Source: Ruminiclostridium papyrosolvens DSM 2782 (GTDB lineage Bacteria > Bacillota > Clostridia > Acetivibrionales > DSM-1351). Taken from it: a DNA stretch of 64,000 nt. Location of the stretch: NCBI RefSeq assembly GCF_029318685.1, contig NZ_CP119677.1, positions 4,021,001 to 4,085,000 of the forward strand, written 5' to 3'. How positions within the stretch are numbered: position 1 is the stretch's first letter; the number at the start of each line of letters is the position of its first letter. A program made the translations under genes and the position numbers. Positions 54,770-63,579 of this stretch are shown in pieces. Below the pieces are notes generated by a model. The model was not told the origin of the DNA and ran no database searches. It was given only the letters and a program-made list of their open reading frames with translations.

Positions 54770-55948
54770 TTATTTTACAATTCTTACTTTTAATACACCT
54801 TTAATTGCCGCAATCATTGCTACAACTTCTTCATTGGTCTGGTTTTCAATATCCAATACGGTGTACGCATAGTCGCCTCTTGATTTACTCACCATGTCTA
54901 AGATATTTACATTCATAGAAGAAAATGCTCCGGCGAACTGAGCCAGCATATTCGGAATGTTTCTGTGGCAGATAGCAATACGTCCGTCCGTCATGCAGAT
55001 ACCCGCATCACAGTTTGGATAGTTTACAGAATTTTTAATGTTACCATTCTCAATAAAATCCACCAACTGTTTTACAGCCATCACTGCACAGTTATCTTCC
55101 GATTCTTCTGTAGAGGCTCCCAGATGTGGAATTGCTATAACTCCCTCCATCTTAGCCGTCTTATCATTAGGGAAATCGGTAACATACTTCGCAACCTTGC
55201 CATTTTTCAAAGCTACTTCTATATCGTTATCACATACTAACAAATCCCTTGCGAAATTAAGTATAGTAACTCCATCCTTCATCTTGGAAATCGTTTCTTC
55301 GTTAATCATTTCCTTTGTATTAACATTAGGGTCCGAATTCTCTATCAAAGGAGTATGAAGAGTGATATAATCGCACTCTTTATATATTTCGTCTCTTGTT
55401 TTAACATGCACAATATCACGGGATAAATTCCATGCACTGTCTACTGAAATGAACGGGTCATATCCATAAACTTTCATTCCCAAGCGGTTAGCAGCATTTG
55501 CTACTAAAACACCAATTGCGCCAAGTCCAATAACACCTAACTTCTTGCCCTTTATTTCCTTGCCCGCAAACTTGCCTTTGCCTTTTTCTACAGCCTTTCC
55601 AACAGCAGGCTCGTCCTTGATAGTCTGAACCCAGTTGACTCCACCTATGATATTACGGGAAGCTAACATAAGTCCTGCAATTACTAATTCTTTTACACCG
55701 TTCGCATTTGCTCCAGGTGTATTAAATACGACAATTCCATTCTCAGCACATTTTTCCAGCGGAATATTGTTTACTCCTGCTCCGGCTCTTGCAATCGCCT
55801 TTAGATTACTGCTGAATTCCATGTCATGCATCGCTGCGCTTCTGACTAATATCGCATCTGCTTCACTGACATTATCAATTTTAATATGTTCCTCATTAAA
55901 AATATCTAAACCAATATTTGCTATCGGATTAAGACAACTATATTTCAT
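54770..55948 (-). CDS. serA: D-3-phosphoglycerate dehydrogenase
   Basis: A 392-residue enzyme that opens serine biosynthesis by oxidising 3-phosphoglycerate. It has ARAGAGVNNIP, the NAD motif GLGAIGVLVAN, PHLGASTEESEDN with the catalytic His, and a C-terminal ACT domain (MLAQFAGAFSSMNVNILDMV) that usually binds serine for feedback control. ATG 55948 is preferred to GTG 55951 by spacing to AGGAG. It lies 25 bp after serC, clearly in one operon. Confidence 0.96.
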   Translation of the reverse strand: MKYSCLNPIANIGLDIFNEEHIKIDNVSEADAILVRSAAMHDMEFSSNLKAIARAGAGVNNIPLEKCAENGIVVFNTPGANANGVKELVIAGLMLASRNIIGGVNWVQTIKDEPAVGKAVEKGKGKFAGKEIKGKKLGVIGLGAIGVLVANAANRLGMKVYGYDPFISVDSAWNLSRDIVHVKTRDEIYKECDYITLHTPLIENSDPNVNTKEMINEETISKMKDGVTILNFARDLLVCDNDIEVALKNGKVAKYVTDFPNDKTAKMEGVIAIPHLGASTEESEDNCAVMAVKQLVDFIENGNIKNSVNYPNCDAGICMTDGRIAICHRNIPNMLAQFAGAFSSMNVNILDMVSKSRGDYAYTVLDIENQTNEEVVAMIAAIKGVLKVRIVK

Positions 55949-55973
55949 CACTTTAACTCCTCTCTAAGTCTTA

Positions 55974-57056
55974 TTACAGGTTCTCAGCTTCAAACTTCTT
56001 CATAAACGCAACTAATGCCTCAACACCTTCAATAGGCATTGCATTATATATTGAAGCTCTCATACCGCCTACAGTTCTATGTCCTTTTAGGTTTTCAAAA
56101 CCTGCGGCCTTTGATTCTTTAATAAATTTTGCATCAAGTTCTTCATTCCCCGTAACAAAAGGAACATTCATTAAGGAACGGTCTTCTTTTACAACAGTTC
56201 CGCGGAACATCTTGCTCTGGTCTAAGAAATCATAAAGTATTGCTGCTTTTTTCTCGTTATGAGCCTTCATAGCCTCTAAGCCGCCTTTATTCTTAATCCA
56301 TTTAAATACCTTACCACAGATATAAATGCCATAAGCCGGAGGGGTATTATACATAGAACCCTCTTTTTCATGAGTTTTATATTTCATCATGGTAGGAGTG
56401 CCCGGAAGTGTATCTTCAGTTATAAGATCTTCACGAATAATAACAATTACAACACCTGCCGGTCCGATGTTCTTTTGAACACCACCATAAATTATGCCAT
56501 ATTTTGTTACATCAACGGGTTCTGATAAGAAACATGAAGAAACGTCAGAAACTAATAGCTTGCCCTTAGTATTTGGTAATTTTTTGAATTTTGTTCCGTA
56601 TATAGTATTGTTTTCACAAATGTATACGTAATCAGCATTTTCAGAAATTGGAAGGTCGGAGCAATCCGGAATATAAGAAAATGTCTTATCCTCAGAAGAA
56701 GCAATTACATTGGCTGTACCATAGATTTTAGCTTCCTGATATGCTTTCTTTGCCCATTGTCCGGTTATTATATGGTCAGATACTTTATTCTTCATCAAAT
56801 TCATCGGAATCATGGCAAACTGAAGTGACGCACCGCCCTGTAAGAAAAGCACTTTATAATTATCAGGAATATTCATTAATTCCCGTAAATCCTTCTCAGC
56901 TTCCTTTATGATTACTTCGTATGCCTTAGATCTGTGGCTCATCTCCATAACAGACATACCGGTACCTCTGTAATCCAGCATCTCGTCAGCTGCTTCTTTT
57001 AGTACCTCTACCGGCAACATTGCCGGACCTGCAGAAAAATTATAAATCCTTCCCAC
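55974..57056 (-). CDS. serC: Phosphoserine aminotransferase
   Basis: A 360-residue PLP enzyme that converts 3-phosphohydroxypyruvate to phosphoserine. Motifs are NFSAGPAMLP, FLQGGASLQFAM and the PLP lysine in GGVQKNIGPAG. The start is GTG 57056, preceded by AAGGAGG; the first residues GRIYNFSAGPA and the length of 360 match other SerC proteins, while a longer frame to 57095 does not. It is first in the serC-serA operon. Confidence 0.96.
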   Translation of the reverse strand: MGRIYNFSAGPAMLPVEVLKEAADEMLDYRGTGMSVMEMSHRSKAYEVIIKEAEKDLRELMNIPDNYKVLFLQGGASLQFAMIPMNLMKNKVSDHIITGQWAKKAYQEAKIYGTANVIASSEDKTFSYIPDCSDLPISENADYVYICENNTIYGTKFKKLPNTKGKLLVSDVSSCFLSEPVDVTKYGIIYGGVQKNIGPAGVVIVIIREDLITEDTLPGTPTMMKYKTHEKEGSMYNTPPAYGIYICGKVFKWIKNKGGLEAMKAHNEKKAAILYDFLDQSKMFRGTVVKEDRSLMNVPFVTGNEELDAKFIKESKAAGFENLKGHRTVGGMRASIYNAMPIEGVEALVAFMKKFEAENL

Positions 57057-57076
57057 TGTTTTGTCCTCCTTATATA

Positions 57077-57224
57077 TTACTCCCTCTGTATCCAATAATA
57101 TCTGTATCCATCCTGATTTACAGCAATCGCTACAGGAAAGGACACAATTTCATATTCATCGCCCCATTGCGTTCCAGATAGATGCCATCTAATTTGTACG
57201 GCATAATTCCTTAACGAAACTCAT
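57077..57224 (-). pseudogene. Frameshifted small gene remnant in the serC leader
   Basis: An ATG at 57224 opens MSFVKEL and then a +1 shift joins a frame that reads YAVQIRWHLSGTQWGDEYE, continues IVSFPVAIAVNQDGYRYYWIQ and stops at 57077, just before the serC ribosome binding site. The composition is clearly protein-like (about 50 residues, Trp/Tyr-rich). The family was not recognised. It is most simply a decayed small gene between the promoter and serC. Confidence 0.45.
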
Positions 57225-57305
57225 AGTTTATTGGAATTTTAGGGAGATATTATGGCACAAGCTTTGTGTATGCCATCTAGTTTAAAGTTTTTTGCAACTA
57301 TATAA

Positions 57306-57334
57306 ATAATAGCAAACAATGCACTTTATTACAA
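57306..57334 (-). promoter_or_regulatory. Promoter of the serC-serA operon
   Basis: Minus-strand TTGTAA (57334-57329), a 17-bp spacer and TATTAT (57311-57306). The leader would be about 245 nt and carries the frameshifted small ORF. No T-box motif is seen. Confidence 0.65.
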
Positions 57335-57408
57335 TAAAATAATAGCTAAATGAAGTCGAAAGTTAATTTTTCTACAATAAATCCAGTAATTTCCTTATTA
57401 AAATTGTT

Positions 57409-58323
57409 TCACATAAAGCTGTCCTTGTACCATATAGGTACATACGTCTTTAACCCATTAAAGTAACTATATACTTCATTAGCATTGTTAATCATATATT
57501 TTACGTCTTCTTCTCCAAATGGTATAGCCCAAGGTATTGAAGAAATTATATCCGTTATAATATAAAGCGCCATTAGCCTAAAAAACATGTCCGGCACCCG
57601 TTGGTCGAAATATCCGTGTATTTGCCCTAATACAAATGGAACACTGACTTTACAAGAAAAAACACATCTATTAAATTCTTCCCACGGGTCTCCAAAATCG
57701 CTCCTATTAAAATCAATTACCCCAATGTCATTATCTTTGGTGACAATAAGGTTACCTATATGAAAATCCCCATGCTGATACACTTGTGGTCTATAATTCA
57801 AACAAGAAATGTTCTTCTCTAAAAATCGTATAAACTCAGCATCATTGTCAAGTTTAACAGAACAGTCCCGGTAGGCTCTGATTTTTTGTTCAATTTTTCT
57901 TTTGTATCTGTCTGCCCATCCTTCCTGATTCCCCGCAGCAGGTATTGTATGTATTTTCTGTAATATCTGCCCTGCTTTTAGGCCCAGGTTATATTGCTCT
58001 CTTTCACTAATCTTTGGCAAGGCCGTCTCCGCATCCTCACCCTCTACCCATGTTAAAAGTAAATATACGCTTTTTCCATTAGAACAGACCCCGAAATCCA
58101 GGGGCTTTGACATTGTTATTCCCAAGCTTGAAGCCTTATTCATATATTCATTTTCCAGACGTTTGACCTCATATTTTGAGTAATCAGATACTCTGAGAAG
58201 AAGCTTTCGTCCGGTATTGTCTTCGATATAGAACTTTTTATCATCTGACCAGCCTTTATTCAATGGCTCAACCTTTGACCAATTTGTATGCATTGGAATA
58301 TCATTTATTAAGCTATAATCCAC
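57409..58323 (-). CDS. Aminoglycoside phosphotransferase-like kinase
   Basis: A 304-residue protein of the APH/choline kinase fold. The N-lobe has LLLRVSDYSKYE with the ATP Lys region. The Brenner motif is YQHGDFHIGNLIV with the catalytic Asp, and the metal Asp is in GVIDFNRSDFGDPWEE. Members phosphorylate aminoglycosides, homoserine, choline or other small alcohols; the substrate is unknown. The start is GTG with GAGGGTGA upstream. It is monocistronic. Confidence 0.88.
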   Translation of the reverse strand: MDYSLINDIPMHTNWSKVEPLNKGWSDDKKFYIEDNTGRKLLLRVSDYSKYEVKRLENEYMNKASSLGITMSKPLDFGVCSNGKSVYLLLTWVEGEDAETALPKISEREQYNLGLKAGQILQKIHTIPAAGNQEGWADRYKRKIEQKIRAYRDCSVKLDNDAEFIRFLEKNISCLNYRPQVYQHGDFHIGNLIVTKDNDIGVIDFNRSDFGDPWEEFNRCVFSCKVSVPFVLGQIHGYFDQRVPDMFFRLMALYIITDIISSIPWAIPFGEEDVKYMINNANEVYSYFNGLKTYVPIWYKDSFM

Positions 58324-58639
58324 AATCTCACCCTCTTAATTTATAAATGTCACAGGCGATTTATATCCAAGTTATGACCAACTGGTTTTATTATACCAGC
58401 AATTTGGTACCTGTTCCTGCAAAATTATGGTATAGTTATTTAATAACAAGTGTATTACAGTAGTTGATTTTTAGGAATTGTGAATTGAAAGCAAGATGTA
58501 GCAATGAAAATTATTGTTGATTTATACCCGCCAAAGCAGCCAAACAAATCACGTTCAGTGTCTCTCCCTCCGGTATTTCTATCATTATAGCAAACCTCTT
58601 TCTTTATTTTTCCATCCTATATCCAATAAATATTTTCTA
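58324..58639. other. 316-bp intergenic region
   Basis: It contains a short hairpin near 58377-58400, AT-rich DNA, and one short ORF with a ribosome binding site (58511-58585) just after the MerR gene. Nothing else is recognised. Confidence 0.5.
58511..58585 (-). CDS. Candidate 24-residue small ORF downstream of MerR
   Basis: An ATG at 58585 with AAAGAGG 9 nt upstream opens a 24-codon frame (MIEIPEGETLNVICLAALAG, then INQQ) ending in TAA. It lies 55 bp after the MerR stop and would be on the same transcript. The composition looks protein-like, but it may equally be a gene remnant or chance frame. Confidence 0.25.
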   Translation of the reverse strand: MIEIPEGETLNVICLAALAGINQQ

Positions 58640-59572
58640 TTACTTTACATTTACCTTTTTCACAATAGGAATGAACAAATCCATTTGGGAACGGTATACC
58701 CCCATTGGAGAAACAATATGCCCCATATCATAGCGTTCGTCAGTATCATTTTCATTGTTGGAGACTTCAAATTCTTCACTTTCATCTATCCATTTATGTA
58801 TCAAGCCATTTATCCTGCTTATTTCTTCACCTTCGTCATACGCTGTGGCAACAGCATATAGACCTCCCGGAAAATCAAACACTTCATAACCATTCGTATC
58901 AGTCATATTCTCAGGAATAGTAAAAAGCCATTCAAAATAATTAAGTTTTGAATTATACCACATGAAATCACGTGGAAATAATGATTGCTCCACTACAACA
59001 CTACTCCACCATTTATCAAACTCTCCTAAATCAGTATTTCCTGAACGTGCCATCTTCACTTTCGGAAGCAGAATAATTCGGATGTCCGGCATTTTCTCAA
59101 GTTTTTCTGCAACTTCAAGCAATCTTTCCATTGATGAATCGCCACTTGCTTCTTTACTTTCATTCAATCTTTCTTCTATTACATTCGCTCTTTCATACAA
59201 TAAGTTTAAATCCATATCTTCCTTAAAGTCACATTTCTCAAGCTGTTTTATGAATGTAGCAACAATTTCTTTTAACTCATGCAAAAGTGTAACTTCGTCA
59301 TCTATTTCATTAACCTTATTACTTAAAACCTCTAATAGAGCTTCTAAACTATTACATAAAAAAATCTTTTTTATATCCTTAATTGCTATGTTTAATTTTC
59401 TCAAAACCAGTATCTGCTCAATCCGCTTTATTGCCTTATCATCGAATAATCTATAGGCGTAGTCCTCGGTACGAATACTCTTGATAAGCCCCGCATCCTC
59501 ATAGTATCGCAGTGCCCTGGTTGAGATATCATATTTTAATGCCACTTCAGATATTTTGATTAATTCACTCAT
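58640..59572 (-). CDS. MerR-family regulator with large effector domain
   Basis: A 310-residue regulator. The MerR winged helix (IKISEVALKYDISTRALRYYEDAGLI) is followed by a long coiled coil (about 75-140) and a C-terminal effector-binding-like domain (about 165-305, ending MGHIVSPMGVYRSQMDLFIPI). ATG 59572 is chosen because GGTGGGGG precedes it and the domain starts there. The promoter has the 19-bp spacer and dyad typical of MerR, so autoregulation is likely. The flavodoxin-like gene upstream may be a second target. Confidence 0.9.
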   Translation of the reverse strand: MSELIKISEVALKYDISTRALRYYEDAGLIKSIRTEDYAYRLFDDKAIKRIEQILVLRKLNIAIKDIKKIFLCNSLEALLEVLSNKVNEIDDEVTLLHELKEIVATFIKQLEKCDFKEDMDLNLLYERANVIEERLNESKEASGDSSMERLLEVAEKLEKMPDIRIILLPKVKMARSGNTDLGEFDKWWSSVVVEQSLFPRDFMWYNSKLNYFEWLFTIPENMTDTNGYEVFDFPGGLYAVATAYDEGEEISRINGLIHKWIDESEEFEVSNNENDTDERYDMGHIVSPMGVYRSQMDLFIPIVKKVNVK

Positions 59573-59601
59573 TTTTAACCCCCACCTGCTGTTTTGAGTT
59601 A

Positions 59602-59632
59602 AGGATACTCCTTTACCTAACGTCAAAGTCAA
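59602..59632 (-). promoter_or_regulatory. MerR-type promoter/operator with 19-bp spacer
   Basis: Minus-strand TTGACT (59632-59627), a 19-bp spacer and TATCCT (59607-59602). The spacer holds the dyad CTTTGACGTTAGGTAAAG, the classic MerR operator form. Confidence 0.88.
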
Positions 59633-59659
59633 CGATATTGGCAAATAAAACTGTGCATG

Positions 59660-59677
59660 TCTTTACCTAGTGTAAAT
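59660..59677. promoter_or_regulatory. Second MerR operator-like dyad
   Basis: TTTACCTAGTGTAAA is a perfect 5-bp inverted repeat (TTTAC/GTAAA) that shares CTTTACCTA with the operator at 59611. It lies 30 bp farther upstream, between the MerR promoter and the flavodoxin-like gene end. Confidence 0.6.
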
Positions 59678-59703
59678 TATGCTTATTAAACACATCATAT
59701 TTG

Positions 59704-60399
59704 TTAAAATGGCTTCTTATTAAAAAAACCTTTTTCTTTCCAATATTCATATGGATATTTGCCTATACCAACGTATTTCCTTAAAATAAACTTTGATATG
59801 TAATACATGAAAATCGTAGAAATATATGGGTATTTTTGAGGGGCATTATAATATCTGTTTGCAGCTCTACGCAGTTTTTTTTCAAACTTCATTTGTTTTG
59901 GTTGCGACATTTTATTCCATCTATCAGTGAACATCCTAAAACCAAGTGAGTAAACACGGTTAATGCCCCAATTCTTGAGATATTTTTTAATTGGCTTTAT
60001 CGCTGCAACAGAACCTGCACCTGTCGTAATGATAAATGCTTTCATTTTAAACAACTCGGCTCTGGGTGCAACATTCATTGTCAAAAAGTCCAGATGGTCC
60101 AATAAGTTTTTCATACAAGATGTCATACTGCAAGCACCAAAATGAGGAGTGGTAAATATCAGTGCATCAGAATTAATTATTGTGTTCAAAATTGGAGTTA
60201 CGTATTTTGAATGAGGACATTTTTCATATGGGTTACCAAGGCAAAGTTGACACCCTGTGCAAAACTCTGGCATGGCTTCAGGAAGAAAAAACTCTGTGTA
60301 TTGAACATCTCTGTATTTTGTCAACTCATCTAAAAAGATTTTCGTGGCCTTATAGGTATTGCCCTTTCGGGGGCTCCCGTGAAACACTGCAATCTTCAT
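59704..60399 (-). CDS. Flavodoxin-like NADPH-dependent FMN reductase family protein
   Basis: A 231-residue cytoplasmic flavoprotein. FMN-binding parts are FHGSPRKGNTYKATKIFL, LIFTTPHFGACSMTSCMKNLLDHLDFL and the Gly-rich TTGAGSVAAI. A Cys-rich insert (CTGCQLCLG and CPHSKY) is like that of iron-sulfur flavoproteins or simple flavodoxin reductases with disulfide-type Cys. The substrate (quinone, chromate or other) is unknown. AAAGGAG precedes the ATG. It is on the same strand as the MerR gene, 130 bp upstream of it. Confidence 0.88.
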   Translation of the reverse strand: MKIAVFHGSPRKGNTYKATKIFLDELTKYRDVQYTEFFLPEAMPEFCTGCQLCLGNPYEKCPHSKYVTPILNTIINSDALIFTTPHFGACSMTSCMKNLLDHLDFLTMNVAPRAELFKMKAFIITTGAGSVAAIKPIKKYLKNWGINRVYSLGFRMFTDRWNKMSQPKQMKFEKKLRRAANRYYNAPQKYPYISTIFMYYISKFILRKYVGIGKYPYEYWKEKGFFNKKPF

Positions 60400-60542
60400 G
60401 ATAGCTCCTTTGCAACAACGAATTGCGACAAACAGTGCATAAGTAACTCTAGCAATATTTAAGTCGCGTCTATTATTTCAAAGATAACATACTGATTGGT
60501 ATATATCAATACTTCCATAAAGCACCACACAATTTGTATATA

Positions 60543-60585
60543 AAAAACCCAATAAACCGCTATTTTCAATGGTTTATTGGGTTTT
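60543..60585 (-). terminator. Terminator after the FtsX-type pseudogene
   Basis: A perfect 15-bp stem (AAAACCCAATAAACC / GGTTTATTGGGTTTT) with a 12-nt loop, kept intact although the gene upstream is broken. Confidence 0.85.
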
Positions 60586-60620
60586 AGTATGTTAGTCCAC
60601 TAATTATCGTCTTAAAACCA

Positions 60621-60893
60621 CTACAGTTCATTTATCGTATCAGTTATTGCCATATTCCGAATTCGTTTTGACGGAATGTAAACCGCAGCGACAGCTGCAC
60701 AGCCGACTATACACCCGGATAAAGCTTAAGTAAATACTTCGGCAGCTATCATTTTTGTTAACTGGTGTTCGTTCATGCCGACTGCAGGTGCTTTTACAAT
60801 CAACCGTAAACGAGTATAGCTCTTGATGACTAAGATTGGAATTGCAGGTATTCAACCGGGACCCAACCTCAGCAAGCGGAATCAGGCACATAA
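60621..60893 (-). pseudogene. Remnant of an FtsX-type ABC permease C-terminus
   Basis: On the minus strand one frame reads RLIVKAPAVGMNEHQLTKM, then IAAEVFT-stop-ALSGCIVG, CAAVAAVYIPSKRIRNM and AITDTINEL-stop (60621-60623). VGMNEHQLTKMI and IPSKRIRNM..TDTINEL are the conserved C-terminal pieces of FtsX/MacB-type permeases, where RxVGMxxxQL precedes the last two membrane segments. The internal TAA is at 60726-60728, in register with the true stop. The upstream 5' part is lost, so only about 90 codons remain. Confidence 0.75.
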
Positions 60894-61076
60894 TACATAT
60901 CCTTGAGACGATTTACCTTACTGAATATGAAACTGTACATGCTGTTTAAAATACAATATCTTCGTTCATATCAGAATATAACAATCAAAGGACCATCAGT
61001 CATTAGGACAAAGATATCCCTGAGAAGTATATAAAACAGCTATGTAAATGAAATAAATTCACATAAAAAGGAGGGG

Positions 61077-61114
61077 TGTCACACACTAAGCTTTTTTAAA
61101 TCAGTGTCTTGACA
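61077..61114. repeat. Imperfect inverted repeat, possible insertion-element scar
   Basis: TGTCACACACT (61077) pairs with AGTGTCTTGACA (61103-61114) with one gap, set in a GGAGGGG...ACAGGGGG context that resembles IS256-type ends. No transposase gene is present. Confidence 0.3.
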
Positions 61115-61132
61115 ACAGGGGGCATTATAAAC

Positions 61133-61177
61133 AGAGCTGCTGCAATTCCAACTAAAAGTTGATTTTGCAGCAGCTCT
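61133..61177 (-). terminator. Terminator hairpin after aspA
   Basis: A perfect 13-bp stem (AGAGCTGCTGCAA / TTGCAGCAGCTCT), with a smaller AACT/AGTT stem inside the loop, about 70 bp after the aspA stop. The T-tract is weak. Confidence 0.75.
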
Positions 61178-61248
61178 ACAATATAAGAACTGCATTTTCT
61201 AAGTGATAAACATGGAATAATTAATGGGATAATTATTTAGAAAATTTT

Positions 61249-62715
61249 TTATGCAGTTCTGTTATTGTTTTCGGCTAATCCGTTCATCTTGTCATTTGAC
61301 ATCTTGTATTTCCCTGATATTCCAGGCTCAGTCATTGACATAGCATCTAAGATAATATTTAACTGTTCTTCATCCAATAAACCTTCATCAATAATAAGCT
61401 TTCTGATTACTTCTCCGGTATTAATAGCTTTTTTGGCAATTTCAGCTGCCTTTGAATATCCTACATAAGGACAAATAGCAGTTATTATTCCCACGCTATT
61501 GTCGACTAAAGCTTTGCAGTGCTCTCTGTTTGCAGTAATTCCTACTATACAGTTATCCACTAACGTTTCAACAGCATATGTGGTTGTTTCAATAGACTCA
61601 AAAAGCTTATAAAAAATAATAGGTTCAAAAGCATTTAACTCCAATTGCCCAGCTTCCGATGCCATAGTTATAGTCATATCATTTCCAATAGCATTGAAAG
61701 CTACCTGGTTTACAACTTCAGGTATTACCGGATTTACCTTTCCCGGCATAATTGAAGAACCGTTCTGCTTCGGAGGGAGGTTTATTTCGCCAAAGCCCGT
61801 TCTTGGGCCCGAAGACATGAGTCTTAAATCATTCGCCATTTTAGACAGATTTACGCTGCAGCTTTTTATGATACCTGAAGTAGCTACATATCCATCCAAA
61901 TTCTGCGTTGCATCAACAAGGTCAAAAGCCTGCATTAAACCAAGTCCTGAGACCTTAGCCAAATTCTGAACTACAAATTGCAAATACTGCTCATCTGCAT
62001 TCAGCCCGGTTCCTATGGCAGTACCTCCTAAATTTACATATTTCATCTCATCCATTGCTCTTTGCATACGGGATAAATCTCTTTTAATCGCTTCGCTGTA
62101 TGCCTTGAACTCCTGACCCAGCCGAATAGGAACTGCATCTTGAAGCTGCGTCCTTCCCATTTTAATCACATCATCAAACTCAATCGCCTTTTCTATTAAT
62201 GCATCATGCAGACGCTTTAGCTGTGCCTCTAATTTTATCAGCAATTTGTATGCTGTCATTTTGCCGCATGTTGGGAATACATCATTAGTAGACTGTCCAT
62301 AATTTACATGGTCATTAGGATTTACAATAGAATAATCGCCTTTTTTCCCGCCTAAAATCTCAATTGCACGATTAGCAATCACTTCGTTTGCATTCATATT
62401 GATAGAAGTACCTGCTCCGCCTTGTATCTGATCTACGATAAATTGATCTCTAAATTTTCCGGAAATTATTTCATCACAAGCCTTAACAATGGCATCAGTA
62501 GTTTTTTTACTAATTAAACCCACTTCACAATTTGTAATAGCCGATGCTTTTTTGATTTCAACTATGCTGACAATCATATCCTGATGCATTGTCAATCCTG
62601 TAATTTGAAAATTTTCTAATGCACGCAAGGATTGTATGCCGTAATAAGCCTCTTCAGGTACTTGTTTTTCACCGATAGAATCTCTTTCTATTCGGTACTT
62701 AATATTATCTGCCAC
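61249..62715 (-). CDS. aspA: Aspartate ammonia-lyase
   Basis: A 488-residue cytoplasmic enzyme of the fumarase/aspartase superfamily that converts L-aspartate to fumarate and ammonia. Motifs are GAGTSINMNANEVIANRA, GQSTNDVFPT, GRTQLQDAVP and the signature GSSIMPGKVNPVIPE with the catalytic Ser loop. These favour aspartase over fumarase. The start is GTG with GAGGGG upstream. It lies 70 bp after the importer ATPase gene on the same strand and forms a catabolic operon with it. Confidence 0.95.
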   Translation of the reverse strand: MADNIKYRIERDSIGEKQVPEEAYYGIQSLRALENFQITGLTMHQDMIVSIVEIKKASAITNCEVGLISKKTTDAIVKACDEIISGKFRDQFIVDQIQGGAGTSINMNANEVIANRAIEILGGKKGDYSIVNPNDHVNYGQSTNDVFPTCGKMTAYKLLIKLEAQLKRLHDALIEKAIEFDDVIKMGRTQLQDAVPIRLGQEFKAYSEAIKRDLSRMQRAMDEMKYVNLGGTAIGTGLNADEQYLQFVVQNLAKVSGLGLMQAFDLVDATQNLDGYVATSGIIKSCSVNLSKMANDLRLMSSGPRTGFGEINLPPKQNGSSIMPGKVNPVIPEVVNQVAFNAIGNDMTITMASEAGQLELNAFEPIIFYKLFESIETTTYAVETLVDNCIVGITANREHCKALVDNSVGIITAICPYVGYSKAAEIAKKAINTGEVIRKLIIDEGLLDEEQLNIILDAMSMTEPGISGKYKMSNDKMNGLAENNNRTA

Positions 62716-62787
62716 ATTAACCCCTCTATTCTTAATATAAATGATTACTTATCCATTTTTCTTAAACTCACTAAGCCGTTGATTCCA

Positions 62788-63561
62788 TTACTTCAATATT
62801 TGTGACAGGAAAAGCTTTGTACGTTCATGCTTAGGATTTTCAAAGACTTGTGCGGGAGGTCCCGACTCAACTATATTTCCACCATCAAAGAAAATAACCC
62901 TATCAGCAACTTCACGCGCAAACTTCATTTCATGCGTTACGACAAGTAACGTTTTGTCAGATTTGGCTAAAGTTTTCATAACATCAAGAACTTCCTTAAT
63001 CATTTCGGGATCAAGCGCAGAAGTCGGTTCATCAAAAAGTATAATTTCCGGCTGCATTGCCAATGTTCTGGCTATAGCCACACGCTGCTGCTGGCCTCCG
63101 GATAACTGTCCGGGATATTTTTTTGCCTGATCATGGATACCAACACGTTCCAATAACTCCAACGCAATTTTTTCAGCCTTGCTCTTAGGCCATTTCCTAA
63201 CCCATATCGGTGCAAGAGTTAAATTATCCAAAATTGTCATATGGGGAAAAAGATTAAACTGCTGAAATACCATACCGGTCTCTTTTCTTATTGCTTCTAT
63301 ATCAGAAACATTATCGGACAATTTTATACCGTTAACTGTAATTTCACCATTTTGTATTTCCTCCAAAACATTAATTGTACGAATAAATGTTGATTTTCCT
63401 GATCCCGACGGGCCTATGATAACTATTACTTCTCCACGCTTAACATCCAGTGAAACATCACGTAATACATGATGACTCCCAAACCACTTATTAATATTTT
63501 TGCATGTTATAATAGGTTCCTCATTACCAGCACTCATAACTGCTTCTTTTTCAGTCGCCAT
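62788..63561 (-). CDS. Polar amino acid ABC transporter ATP-binding protein
   Basis: A 257-residue ATPase of the GlnQ/ArtM type. Walker A is [16 protein letters not shown], the signature [13 protein letters not shown], Walker [14 protein letters not shown], and the H-loop VTHEMKF. The C-terminal [18 protein letters not shown] is typical. AAAGGGG precedes the ATG. The permease gene ends 18 bp upstream, and aspA follows. The likely substrate is aspartate or glutamate (inference from aspA). Confidence 0.94.
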   Translation of the reverse strand: MATEKEAVMSAGNEEPIITCKNINKWFGSHHVLRDVSLDVKRGEVIVIIGPSGSGKSTFIRTINVLEEIQNGEITVNGIKLSDNVSDIEAIRKETGMVFQQFNLFPHMTILDNLTLAPIWVRKWPKSKAEKIALELLERVGIHDQAKKYPGQLSGGQQQRVAIARTLAMQPEIILFDEPTSALDPEMIKEVLDVMKTLAKSDKTLLVVTHEMKFAREVADRVIFFDGGNIVESGPPAQVFENPKHERTKLFLSQILK

Positions 63562-63579
63562 TTGAATCCCCTTTCTACG

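Larger units (their letters stand above)
57057..57408. other. 352-bp intergenic region upstream of serC
   Basis: It holds the serC promoter, a hairpin around ACAAAGCTTGT near 57261-57271, and the decayed small gene. No T-box or serine riboswitch was recognised. Confidence 0.6.
60400..61248. other. 849-bp intergenic region
   Basis: It contains the flavoprotein leader, a perfect terminator, the FtsX-type pseudogene, a possible insertion-element end (61071-61118) and the aspA terminator. No intact gene is supported. Confidence 0.7.

Noticed and set aside
57077-57334. T-box or serine riboswitch in the serC leader
   Set aside because: No T-box sequence of the AGGGTGG-ACCGCG type, no terminator/antiterminator pair and no known aptamer pattern was found.
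60640-60891. 83-residue minus-strand ORF in the 60.6-60.9 kb region
   Set aside because: It is a shifted reading frame of the FtsX-type remnant; the meaningful similarity is in the neighbouring frame.
61077-61114. Intact insertion sequence
   Set aside because: Only an imperfect inverted repeat is seen; there is no transposase gene or target duplication.
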